Assembly (NCBI RefSeq): GCF_020165195.1 | Contig: NZ_JAIUHR010000020.1 | Span: 1-64,000, forward strand | DNA length: 64,000 bases | Source of the DNA: Mesorhizobium sp. CA14 | GTDB lineage: Bacteria > Pseudomonadota > Alphaproteobacteria > Rhizobiales > Rhizobiaceae | Reading direction: 5' to 3' | Part shown: positions 1 to 7,577 of the stretch, in pieces | Numbering within the stretch: the stretch's first letter is position 1 | Layout: each line of letters begins with the position of its first letter | Program-made: the position numbers and the translations under genes | Notes under the pieces: generated by a model | The model's database searches: none | What the model was told of the DNA's origin: nothing | Seen by the model: only the letters and a program-made list of their open reading frames with translations

Positions 1-878
1 GGGTCGGCCTGCCTTCCCAGCAGGCCGGAAAGAGCAAGAACGACGGGAAGAGCGGCAAGTCCGGCAAGCTGAACGCCGATATAGTAAAGCCGGGCGCGGT
101 TGGCGAGCACCCAGGCGTTGCGATGCGCGGCATAGGTCAACGGCAGGAAATCGAGGCGAACAAGCTCAATTGCCAGCGGCGCCGCGACGCCAAGAAAAAC
201 TGCGAGGCCGAGCCACGGCCATGGGGTGGCAAGCCGGCTTCGGGCACGGGTGTCGTACAAGATCCAGATGCCGCCGAAGGCGAGCAGCAAAGCCGTCGAG
301 AACTTGGCATAGAGCCCCAGGCCGGAAACGAGGCCGAGCGCGAGCCACCAGCCCGGCCGCCCGTCGCGCGCCGAGCGCCACAGCAGCCATGAGATCGCCG
401 CCCAGAACGGCATCTGCGCGTAATCATGGTTGAATTGCGGGGTGGGCCAGCCGAAGAAGTAGATCGAGGGCATCAACAGCACGGCGGCGAGCGCGCGGGT
501 CGAGCCCATGATGTCGCGTGCCAGCAGATAGACCAGGACGAAAGTCGTCGAGACCATCAATTGCGACAGCATATATTGCGGCCAGCGGAACGAGCCGGTC
601 AGGAGATGGCTGATCTCGAGCAGCCAGCACGGGAGCTGCGGGTGCTTATAGGTCAACAGCACCCATTCGCGGCCCCACATGAACCCCTCGACGACGTCGC
701 GAGGCGGCCCAACATTGACGATCGCCGGCATGACGGTCCAGCAAGCGATCTGCGTCAGGCATAAAAGCGCCAGCAATCGCCATTGGTGCCGGACCAAGCC
801 GTTCCAGATCGAAGGCAGATTGCCTTCCGCGGCGATTGCCGACGGCCAAAGATGAACGGATTCCGTGGTTCTCGACAT
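1..878 (-). CDS. Glycosyltransferase family 39 (ArnT/PMT-like) membrane protein, C-terminus cut off
   Basis: This reading frame runs off the left edge, so only about the first 292 residues are visible. It looks like a polyprenyl-phosphate-linked sugar transferase of the GT39/ArnT superfamily: a first hydrophobic segment (LLALLCLTQIACW), then a loop with the acidic pair of RDVVEGFMWGREW and KHPQLPCWLLE, then repeated membrane segments. The acidic residues of the first periplasmic loop are the catalytic region in this family. The ATG follows an in-frame TAG two codons upstream, which fixes the longest possible start. It is transcribed away from the neighbouring membrane-protein gene. The sugar donor and acceptor cannot be told. 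Confidence 0.8.
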   Translation of the reverse strand, partial: MSRTTESVHLWPSAIAAEGNLPSIWNGLVRHQWRLLALLCLTQIACWTVMPAIVNVGPPRDVVEGFMWGREWVLLTYKHPQLPCWLLEISHLLTGSFRWPQYMLSQLMVSTTFVLVYLLARDIMGSTRALAAVLLMPSIYFFGWPTPQFNHDYAQMPFWAAISWLLWRSARDGRPGWWLALGLVSGLGLYAKFSTALLLAFGGIWILYDTRARSRLATPWPWLGLAVFLGVAAPLAIELVRLDFLPLTYAAHRNAWVLANRARLYYIGVQLAGLAALPVVLALSGLLGRQAD

Positions 879-1075
879 GCGGGCCTAAAATCATACCGGT
901 GGATTGCTGAACAGTCCGATAGCAAAAGCTTACGAAAATGTATTCTTCCGCAACATTGTAAAACCAAGATTGCGATGGAACCCATCGCCGGCGCTTCGGG
1001 CAGGACCCGCCGGCTGATGGTTGCCTGAGCCGGCCCGCTGTTCGGAGCGCTGCGTTTCGAGAGAGCATGGTGCCG

Positions 1076-1110
1076 TCCGAAAACCGCTTTCCGCTTTCGG
1101 CATCATGCTC
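1076..1110. repeat. Short dispersed repeat (CCGAAAACCG type)
   Basis: The stretch beginning TCCGAAAACCGCTTTC and ending GCATCATGCTC recurs in altered form at 30319-30357, where TCCGAAAACCGGTTCC is followed by GATCATGGTCTAG. Both copies are intergenic. I know this kind of motif as a common interspersed repeat in Mesorhizobium-type genomes; that link is from memory, not from a search. Confidence 0.45.
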
Positions 1111-1129
1111 CAGTCATTCAGGTGCCTCC

Positions 1130-1834
1130 ATGCGTCACCAGCACGCCGTCATCCATCACCGTGGGCTCGACTTCTGGTCGGCGCGCGCGGCGGTTCTCGT
1201 CATCATCTGTCTGCAGCTTCTGGTCATCAACAACCTGTCCTTCGGCCCGCGCTGGCTGGCCCCGACGGTCGAGGCGGCGCTGCTGGCGCCCCTGTCGATC
1301 GCGACGGCATGGACGCAGATGGCGACGCGCAGCGCCGTCGACCATGAGCATTGGTACGCGATCGGCCGATTGCGCCTCTATATCCGCCGCACGGCATTGG
1401 TGATGACCGGCGTCATCAGCATCATGAATTGCGGTTCGCTGGTCTTCCTGGTGAGGGCGTTGCTGGAAGGGCATGCCGGCGCCGGCACGACGCTGCTCGT
1501 CGACGCGCTCAACATCTGGGTCACCAATGTTATTGTCTTTGCGTTGTGGTTCTGGAGCACCGATCGCGGCGGTCCGCCGACCTGCGGCCTCGTCAAGCGC
1601 GCGCAAGCCGACTTCCTGTTCCCGCAAATGACGCTGCCCGATCGCGAGATACAGGGCTGGCTGCCAGGCTTCGTCGACTATGTTTTCCTGGCCTTTACCA
1701 ACGCCACGGCGTTCTCGCCGACCGACACTCTGCCGCTCACGCAACGCGCCAAGCTCCTGATGATGGCGGAAGCGATGATTTCGCTCCTGACGATCGCGCT
1801 GGTGGCGGCGCGGGCCGTCAACATCCTGGCCTAA
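1130..1834 (+). CDS. Hypothetical integral membrane protein
   Basis: A 234-residue protein with about four strongly hydrophobic segments: AVLVIICLQLLVI near the N-terminus, LVMTGVISIMNCGSLVFLV, WVTNVIVFALWFW and a C-terminal AEAMISLLTIALVAARAV. The segment GFVDYVFLAFTNATAFSPTD before the last helix reads like a conserved loop. I recognise it only as a rhizobial membrane protein with no assigned function. I start it at the ATG giving MRHQHAV; an upstream in-frame ATG at 1067 exists but would place the N-terminus inside the dispersed repeat. It diverges from the glycosyltransferase gene. Confidence 0.7.
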   Translation: MRHQHAVIHHRGLDFWSARAAVLVIICLQLLVINNLSFGPRWLAPTVEAALLAPLSIATAWTQMATRSAVDHEHWYAIGRLRLYIRRTALVMTGVISIMNCGSLVFLVRALLEGHAGAGTTLLVDALNIWVTNVIVFALWFWSTDRGGPPTCGLVKRAQADFLFPQMTLPDREIQGWLPGFVDYVFLAFTNATAFSPTDTLPLTQRAKLLMMAEAMISLLTIALVAARAVNILA

Positions 1835-1922
1835 AACTGTATCGATATTCAGGTGAGGCCGGTCTGCAATGACGATTTTCTGCTCGGCCTGACTTGAATC
1901 TCAACACAGCTCATCGCCGATG

Positions 1923-2690
1923 TCAGGTGACCCGCTCCCAGCGCATGCCGGCCAGTCGCGGATCGGCAAAGGCGGTGCGTGAGAATTCCAGCCTCTTCTC
2001 CGGGAATTCGCAGATCGCCTGCAGGCCGAAAGAGCCGATACGGATGCGCCAGGTCTGCGGCTCCAGCGGCCTGGCCTTGGCAAAGCCCTTGCAGGTCAAC
2101 AGCGCGATGTTGGCGCCCTTGGGATCGCGCACCGAGCGATAGCGGATCGCCTGCAGATCGGCTTCGCGCGCGACATCGGCGATCGCCTGGCAGGCGGTGT
2201 AGTCGGTGGGCTGGGTCCAGGCCTTTTCGTCGCGGTCGAGGGGCGGCCGTGTCAGGTCGATCGCGCGGTCGCATTTTATCGCAGCGGCGAAGGCAGTGTA
2301 TTCCGCTGCGTCGTTCGGCCATGGCGTCGCCGGCGACTCCGCAAAGAACAACAAGCGGTAGAAGGCCATTTCCGCCACCGCCGTCAGCACCGTCTCGGCG
2401 GCATAATAGACGCCTTTGGTCTTGCCGGCGCGGCGAAAACGCGAGCCGTATGGATAGACGGAGCCATAGCGAAAAGGCGTCGACAACAGGTAATGGAGGT
2501 GGCGGCACTCCAGCGGGATATGCGGCTTGGTATCCTCGATGAGGTCTTCCAGCAGCGACTGCTCGTCGAGGGTCTCGACGAGCTTGAGGGTCGAGACCCG
2601 GTGCTGCGCCTCGACCATGCGCCAGTACTTGCCGTCGAGCCTGATGGCCTCAGACGAGAGCGCGTCGGGAGTCCAGGTAGGCAATGACAT
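1923..2690 (-). CDS. RES-family toxin (NAD+-consuming), toxin of a RES/Xre pair
   Basis: The 255-residue product carries a RES domain, named for conserved Arg, Glu and Ser. It shows the GSRFRRAG stretch (about 83-89), GVYYAAETVLTAVAE with Glu107, and RYRSVRDPKG with Ser186. Characterised RES toxins degrade NAD+ and stop growth until the partner antitoxin neutralises them. The start codon lies inside the end of the antitoxin gene (41-bp overlap), typical of a coupled pair; a TTG five codons further upstream is an alternative start. All key residues look intact, so the toxin is probably active. Confidence 0.88.
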   Translation of the reverse strand: MSLPTWTPDALSSEAIRLDGKYWRMVEAQHRVSTLKLVETLDEQSLLEDLIEDTKPHIPLECRHLHYLLSTPFRYGSVYPYGSRFRRAGKTKGVYYAAETVLTAVAEMAFYRLLFFAESPATPWPNDAAEYTAFAAAIKCDRAIDLTRPPLDRDEKAWTQPTDYTACQAIADVAREADLQAIRYRSVRDPKGANIALLTCKGFAKARPLEPQTWRIRIGSFGLQAICEFPEKRLEFSRTAFADPRLAGMRWERVT

Positions 2691-3027
2691 CGACAAGTCC
2701 GGCAATCGTCAGGATTTTTTCGAGCGGTGTGCCGTCGAGCGTGGTGTTGGGGTTCTTCAGCCAGGCCCGGGCAACGGTCTCGTCCCCGCCGACGATGGCG
2801 TCGAGCGAGCGGAACAGGCGGACGAACAGCACCGCCAACTCGAACGGCTTGGTGCCCTGTTCAAGCAGGAATTCCTGCCGGCGCATGCGCGAGACCGTTG
2901 CTTCCGACACACCGATGACCAAAGCGAGCGTCCTGGCGGTGATGTCGAGCAGATCGGCCGCGCGCAACGTGGCCTTGGTGATAACGGCGTTTTCGGCCGC
3001 CGCCGCGGCCGCGACTGGACGTTGCAT
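2650..3027 (-). CDS. Xre/MbcA/ParS-type antitoxin (DUF2384)
   Basis: The 125-residue partner of the RES toxin. The N-terminal half has an Xre-like helix-turn-helix (LALVIGVSEATVSRMRR, about 35-51). The C-terminal half is the DUF2384 toxin-binding region, with the family's typical ARAWLKNPNTTLDGTPLEKI. The antitoxin gene comes first and the toxin follows with an overlap, as is standard for this class. It should bind the toxin and repress its own promoter. A TGTGGA-N8-TCCACA inverted repeat 20 bases before the start is the obvious operator candidate. Confidence 0.9.
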   Translation of the reverse strand: MQRPVAAAAAAENAVITKATLRAADLLDITARTLALVIGVSEATVSRMRRQEFLLEQGTKPFELAVLFVRLFRSLDAIVGGDETVARAWLKNPNTTLDGTPLEKILTIAGLVDVIAYLDSRRALV

Positions 3028-3046
3028 AAGCGCACCCTTTCATTTC

Positions 3047-3066
3047 TGTGGAAAATATAATCCACA
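3047..3066. promoter_or_regulatory. Candidate autoregulatory operator of the RES/Xre pair
   Basis: A 6-bp inverted repeat, TGTGGA and TCCACA, is separated by 8 A/T bases and sits 20 bases upstream of the antitoxin ATG. The A/T-rich spacer could also hold the -10 element. The position fits binding by the Xre domain of the antitoxin. No other copy was noticed. Confidence 0.5.
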
Positions 3067-3090
3067 AAAATTCTTCTGGAAAGGGCAGTG

Positions 3091-4161
3091 TCAGTCTTTC
3101 TTGTAAAGCAGCCAGCCTTTGCCGGCCCGGCCGGCCGTAGCCGAGTGCTTTGTCACACGGTTGCGACCGCCGACCTTGGAACGATAAAGCGCCCGGTCCG
3201 CCTTGGTATAGAGATCTTCGGGGTTTTCCGCCTCCGAGGCCATGCAGATGCCCAGCGACACGGTAACGGTGCCGTAGTTCATGCCGGTCTGGCTGCTGGT
3301 GAACGGGGTCTGCTCGATCAGCGCGCGGATGCGCTCGGCGATCTCGTATGTGGTTTCCTCGCTGGCGCCCTCGACGATAAACGCGAACTCCTCGCCGCCG
3401 GTGCGCGCGATGAACGTGTCGGAACGGACGCTGGATTGGAAGATCTCGGCGACGATCTGCAGGAACCGGTCGCCGACCGGATGCCCATAGCGGTCGTTTA
3501 TGTCCTTGAAATGATCGATATCGGCTAGGATCAAGGCGTTGAACAGGATGCCGCGATTGCTGTTGTAGATCCGGGTGATCTCCTTGTCGAAGGCGCGGCG
3601 GTTCCACAGCTGCGTGAGCGGGTCGGTATCGGCAAGCCGCTTGTATTCCTCGAGCTTCGACTTGACGCTTTCAAGCTCGGCCGTCTTTTCGCTGAGCGTG
3701 CTGGCGATCTGGCGGCCATGGTCGATCGTCGAATTGGTGGCGGCAGACATCGCGCCGGCGATCTTCTGGAGGATTTCCTGCGACAGCAGGCTGCGGTTGC
3801 TGAGGCCGGTCGAGGTCTCATCGAGAATTCGGCCATACTTTTCGATATGCGAACGCTCGCTGCGCAACAGCGCGGCGATGTCCTCGAGTTCGTTGGCGAC
3901 CATCTCGCGGGCATGCTCGACGATGGCCGGACCATGGTGCTGGGGGAAGAAGGTGCGCCCGATGCCGTCGAGGTCCTCCTGGGTCGGGCGATTGCTCAAC
4001 GAGACGACGGCAAGGCTGAGCTCGTGATTGCTGCCAGTGAGCGCCTCGTAGAAGATTTCGTAGTTGCGCGGCAGTCCGAGCACGCCGAGCTGACGCATCG
4101 TCCCCACGACGGTGCTGGCGATGTCGGTGTTCCTGTCAGTCGGAATGGCTGCCGGCTGCAT
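3091..4161 (-). CDS. Diguanylate cyclase (GGDEF domain)
   Basis: A 356-residue protein that should make cyclic di-GMP from two GTP. Residues 1 to about 170 form a helical region with no recognised domain, ending in a probable coiled coil (TAELESVKSKLEEYKRLAD). The GGDEF domain follows: DTDPLTQLWNRRAF (178-191), ADIDHFKDINDRYGH (213-227) and the active-site GGEEF at 255-259. The inhibitory I-site would occupy 246-249, where the sequence is RSDT rather than RxxD, so product inhibition is probably weak or absent. There is no membrane segment, so it is probably cytoplasmic. Confidence 0.9.
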   Translation of the reverse strand: MQPAAIPTDRNTDIASTVVGTMRQLGVLGLPRNYEIFYEALTGSNHELSLAVVSLSNRPTQEDLDGIGRTFFPQHHGPAIVEHAREMVANELEDIAALLRSERSHIEKYGRILDETSTGLSNRSLLSQEILQKIAGAMSAATNSTIDHGRQIASTLSEKTAELESVKSKLEEYKRLADTDPLTQLWNRRAFDKEITRIYNSNRGILFNALILADIDHFKDINDRYGHPVGDRFLQIVAEIFQSSVRSDTFIARTGGEEFAFIVEGASEETTYEIAERIRALIEQTPFTSSQTGMNYGTVTVSLGICMASEAENPEDLYTKADRALYRSKVGGRNRVTKHSATAGRAGKGWLLYKKD

Positions 4162-4471
4162 ATCGTGTTCACTGCCCCTTCAGTGCGACCGCAGACCTGC
4201 CTCCGCCGGGAGTCGCTCGCGGGATTTGAATCGGAACCATAAATGCGACGGCGCGTCCCCAACACGACTTTCGCTTGCAGGAATCATAGATGCAGTTGCG
4301 CTAATGTTTCCTTAACAGCCTGCATTTCCTCGATGTCTTTGCTATCACAACGTGCAATTCCATGCAGGAGCAGCTTTCGAAAGGCGGCGCTTCGGTGTCG
4401 CATTTGCCTGCGACCGGCCGCCTTAAACCTGGAATTCTATCCGGCAGCGGACGATGTCGACGGAGGCCGGG

Positions 4472-4891
4472 ATGGACGAAAATCACAGCGGATCATGCCT
4501 GTGCGGGGCGGTGCGCTTCAGGACGAGGGGCCCGCTGCGAGGAGTGATCTATTGTCACTGCACGCAGTGCCGCAAGCAGAGCGGGCATTTCTACGCCGCG
4601 ACCAATGTTCCAGATGCCAATATCGCGATTACCGGCGCGGAAAACCTCACCTGGTACGAAGCCTCCGTCTTTGCCAGACGCGGCTTTTGCAAGACATGTG
4701 GATCGGCGCTGTTCTGGAAGCCGAGGGATGACGCATATGTGTCGGTTCTGGCCGGGTCTTTCGACGAACCGACGAGCCTGCGGGGCGAGTGCCACATCTT
4801 CGTCGGCGACAAGGGCGATTATTATTCGATCGAAGACGGGTTGGCCCAGTTCGAGAAGTCGACGCCATCGATAAAGGTGGCGGACGAATGA
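4472..4891 (+). CDS. GFA-family (glutathione-dependent formaldehyde-activating-like) zinc protein
   Basis: A 139-residue protein with the GFA-fold cysteine pattern: SCLCGAVRF near the N-terminus, IYCHCTQCRKQSG, and FCKTCGSALFW. These cysteines bind zinc in the family. Some members condense formaldehyde with glutathione, but most are uncharacterised, so the substrate is open. The start is chosen at MDENHSG because GGAGG lies five bases upstream; an ATG six codons earlier lacks such a site. Confidence 0.85.
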   Translation: MDENHSGSCLCGAVRFRTRGPLRGVIYCHCTQCRKQSGHFYAATNVPDANIAITGAENLTWYEASVFARRGFCKTCGSALFWKPRDDAYVSVLAGSFDEPTSLRGECHIFVGDKGDYYSIEDGLAQFEKSTPSIKVADE

Positions 4892-4969
4892 TTTTTGGCT
4901 CGGCTGCCTTATTCCCTTGATCCGGCCGTTGCGATATCCCCCTGACGGTTACTCGAAACGGGGCTGGGC

Positions 4970-5329
4970 ATGCAGCGGCTGATCGACGCTTTCATCAATT
5001 CGGTACGGGCCTTCCGCAAGCTTGCCGCACACGAGAAGGCATTCCAGCAGGAACTGATGCTGCTTGCGCTCGCCCTGCCGGCCGGCTGGTTCATCTCGGT
5101 CTCCTGGCGCGGCTATGCCCTGCTGATCGGCGCTGTGCTGCTCCTGATCATGGTCGAAGTGCTCAACACCGGCATCGAGGCGGCCTGCGACGCGATCTCG
5201 CGGGAGTTCCACATCGACATCCAGCTCGCCAAGGATTGCGGTTCGCTGGCGGTGCTGATTTCGATCGTGATCGCTGGCGGCGTCTGGGGCATTGCCTTGA
5301 TCGAGCGCCTTACCGGCGCGCCGATCTGA
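4970..5329 (+). CDS. dgkA: Diacylglycerol kinase, DgkA type
   Basis: A 119-residue integral membrane kinase that phosphorylates diacylglycerol to phosphatidic acid in the inner membrane, recycling lipid left by glucan or phospholipid turnover. It has three hydrophobic segments (LLALALPAGWFI, GYALLIGAVLLLIMVEV, LAVLISIVIAGGVWGIALI). The signature EVLNTGIEAACDAIS follows the second and contains the active-site glutamates. Length matches the family. It stands alone between GFA and the convergent DedA gene. Confidence 0.93.
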   Translation: MQRLIDAFINSVRAFRKLAAHEKAFQQELMLLALALPAGWFISVSWRGYALLIGAVLLLIMVEVLNTGIEAACDAISREFHIDIQLAKDCGSLAVLISIVIAGGVWGIALIERLTGAPI

Positions 5330-5342
5330 TCCTCGCGATTGA

Positions 5343-5942
5343 TCACGATCCCGCCTGGTCTTCCCGGGCGCGTTCACGCTTTGCGAAGTGATGGCCTACC
5401 AACCAGGCTACCACGGCGATAACGATGCCGACGCCAAGGGCGATGACCAGCCGCTCATGGCGTGCAAACGCCTGGCCCACCATTTCCTCCGCGCCCAGGC
5501 CGAAGACAAAGCCGATGCCGCTGAACAGGGCCGCCCAGACCGCGGACGAGACGGCATTCAGGATGACGAAACGCGGCACGGACACGATCGACAGGCCGGC
5601 GGCGACGCCGCCGACCAGGCGCATGCCGTAGATATAGCGGTTGGTCAGCACGAAAATGTTGGGATGGGTGTTGAGCAGGCGGTAGGCGCGGCTGAAGCCC
5701 GGACGCCTGCGCAACAGTCTCACATAGCGATGTTCGGCGAAGCTGCGCCCCATGGTGAAGAAGAAGGTGTCGCCGGCGAAGGCGCCGAGAAAGGCGGCGA
5801 GGAAAGTCTGCCACAGCACGAAAACATGCTGATGAGCAAAGAAACCGCCAAGGATTGCCGCGCTTTCGCCTTCGGCGACGCAACCCAGGAAGACCGCGAT
5901 CAGCCCGTATTGCTCGATGAGATGGTGGATCGTCTCGCTCAT
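5343..5942 (-). CDS. DedA-family membrane protein
   Basis: A 199-residue polytopic membrane protein of the DedA/VTT family, probably a lipid-carrier or undecaprenyl-phosphate flippase-related protein. Landmarks are FLGCVAEGESAAILGGFFA with the conserved glutamate, FLGAFAGDTFFFTMGRSF, and NRYIYGMRLVGGVAAG with the conserved arginine. Its start overlaps the stop of the upstream DUF1003 gene by four bases (ATGA), so the two are probably translated together. Confidence 0.85.
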   Translation of the reverse strand: MSETIHHLIEQYGLIAVFLGCVAEGESAAILGGFFAHQHVFVLWQTFLAAFLGAFAGDTFFFTMGRSFAEHRYVRLLRRRPGFSRAYRLLNTHPNIFVLTNRYIYGMRLVGGVAAGLSIVSVPRFVILNAVSSAVWAALFSGIGFVFGLGAEEMVGQAFARHERLVIALGVGIVIAVVAWLVGHHFAKRERAREDQAGS

Positions 5943-6502
5943 TCCGTTGCGGGCCGCGCCGACAGTTTCTCGTCGATGCGCCTGATCTGCTCGGCCATGC
6001 GCAGGATCTCGTCCCGCATGCCGATGATCTCGCTGTGGCGCAGCTCGTCGAGCTTTTCATGCAGGGCCATGATCTCGATCTCGGCCTTCAGATTGACCTC
6101 GTAGTCGTGGGCCGCGTCGATGCGGTCGCGCTCGGTCTGACGGTTCTGCGACATCATGATCACCGGCGCCTGGATCGCCGCGAGCATCGACAGAACAAGG
6201 TTGAGGAAGATGAAAGGGTAGGGGTCGAAGGCGTCGCGCGTGAGCAGCCAGGCATTGCCGATGGTCCAAACAACGAGAAAGGCAAGGAAGCCGAGGATGA
6301 AGGACCAGGAGCCGCCGATCCTGGCGATGGTATCGGCGACGCGGTCGCCATACGTCGCGTGGAAGGCGACGGCCTTGTTGGTGTCGCGGGTGATGGTGGT
6401 GCGCTCAAGCGTCGACTGAAGGACACGGCTCTCGAGCAGACCGAAACCTTCCGGCTTCCGCTTGAGCAAACGGTTCGCCATATCCTCGACGATCTTGTTC
6501 AT
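5939..6502 (-). CDS. DUF1003 membrane protein
   Basis: A 187-residue protein with two central membrane helices (FILGFLAFLVVWTIGNAWLL and PFIFLNLVLSMLAAIQAPVI) and a C-terminal coiled-coil tail (MALHEKLDELRHSE onward to about residue 178). The order NLVLSMLAAIQAPVIMMSQNR is the DUF1003 hallmark. No biochemical role is established for the family. It is the first gene of a pair with DedA and diverges from the glycosylase-like gene. Confidence 0.85.
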   Translation of the reverse strand: MNKIVEDMANRLLKRKPEGFGLLESRVLQSTLERTTITRDTNKAVAFHATYGDRVADTIARIGGSWSFILGFLAFLVVWTIGNAWLLTRDAFDPYPFIFLNLVLSMLAAIQAPVIMMSQNRQTERDRIDAAHDYEVNLKAEIEIMALHEKLDELRHSEIIGMRDEILRMAEQIRRIDEKLSARPATE

Positions 6503-6589
6503 CTGTCCTCTCCTTCGCCCGGTATCGATAGACGTAGAGGCTGCCGGGCCGGACGTGAAGTGCTAGATTGCGGCGAACAGGCGAGGACA

Positions 6590-7306
6590 ATGATGCTCGA
6601 TTTCCAGAAATTCCACGCGCGGGCGGCAAAGCGCAAGGGCGGTGAGTCGGTGCTCTCTCCGCTGCTTGGTCCTGCCCCCGACAATGCGGCGGTGGCGAAA
6701 GTCCCCGACGACCGTATTCTCTCCACCATGGCCGAGCGCATTTTCGCAGCGGGATTCGTGTGGCGGGTCATCGAACAGAAATGGCCCGGTTTCGAGGAAG
6801 CGTTCCTCGGCTTCGAGCCGAAGCGGCTTTTGTTCCAGCCCGACGACTTCTGGCACGAGCTGGCGTCCGACAGCCGCATCGTGCGCAACCCGCAGAAGAT
6901 CAAGTCGGTGCGCGACAATGCCGCCTTCGTCGATCGCGTTTCGAAGGAACATGGCAGCTTCGGCAAATTCATCGCCGGGTGGCCGGCGGACGATCAGGTC
7001 GGCCTGACCGCGTATCTCGCCAAACATGGCAGCCGGCTCGGCGGCAACACCGGCCAATATTTCCTGCGCTGGCTGGAATGGGACACGTTCGTCGTCTCCG
7101 CCGACATGGCAGCGGCATTGCGCGACGCCGGCCTCGATATCGCCGAGAACCCGACCTCGAAGCGGGACCTCGACAAGATCCAGGCGCAGATCAACCGATG
7201 GTCGGCCGAGACCGGCCTGCCGCGCCGCCACATCTCGCGCATCCTGGCGATGTCGATCGGCGAGAACCGCTCGGCGGAGGCGTTGCGCGAATATATGGGC
7301 GATTAG
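6590..7306 (+). CDS. DNA-3-methyladenine glycosylase I-like protein
   Basis: A 238-residue protein resembling the TagI family, which removes 3-methyladenine from alkylated DNA. Supporting stretches are ILSTMAERIFAAGFVWRVI and WPGFEEAFLGFEPKRLL near the middle and KIKSVRDNAAFVDRVS. The canonical N-terminal CxW zinc ligands of classical TagI are not visible. It may therefore be the divergent branch often annotated only as 3-methyladenine glycosylase-like. The start is the first of two adjacent ATGs after GAGGACA. Confidence 0.72.
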   Translation: MMLDFQKFHARAAKRKGGESVLSPLLGPAPDNAAVAKVPDDRILSTMAERIFAAGFVWRVIEQKWPGFEEAFLGFEPKRLLFQPDDFWHELASDSRIVRNPQKIKSVRDNAAFVDRVSKEHGSFGKFIAGWPADDQVGLTAYLAKHGSRLGGNTGQYFLRWLEWDTFVVSADMAAALRDAGLDIAENPTSKRDLDKIQAQINRWSAETGLPRRHISRILAMSIGENRSAEALREYMGD

Positions 7307-7330
7307 GTGGTTGGGATCGATCGATGTCCG

Positions 7331-7520
7331 TCGATCGATGAGGACATAATCGGCTCTGCCGATTAGTCGGGTTACGTTCTCCGATCGATGAGGACATAAT
7401 CGGCTCTGCCGATTAGTCGGGATACGATCTTCGATCGATGAGGACATAATCGGTTCTGCCGATTAGTCAGGATACGATCTTCGATCGATCAGGGACATAA
7501 TCGGCTTTGCCGATTAGTCC
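7331..7520. repeat. Four tandem copies of a 50-bp unit with internal hairpin
   Basis: Units begin near 7331, 7381, 7431 and 7481, an exact 50-base period; the last copy has a one-base insertion. Each unit contains the run GAGGACATAATCGG and a hairpin TAATCGGC-TCT-GCCGATTA (8-bp stem; the loop region varies slightly in copies three and four). The units are joined by GATCGATCG-type palindromes, and a GATCGATCGATG run just before the array looks like part of another copy. The array fills the gap between the glycosylase-like gene and nadE. Confidence 0.95.
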
Positions 7521-7577
7521 TAAGTGGCACAACCAAACGCCATTGCGGGGCGATTTCAGCCACGCTAAATCCGTTCC

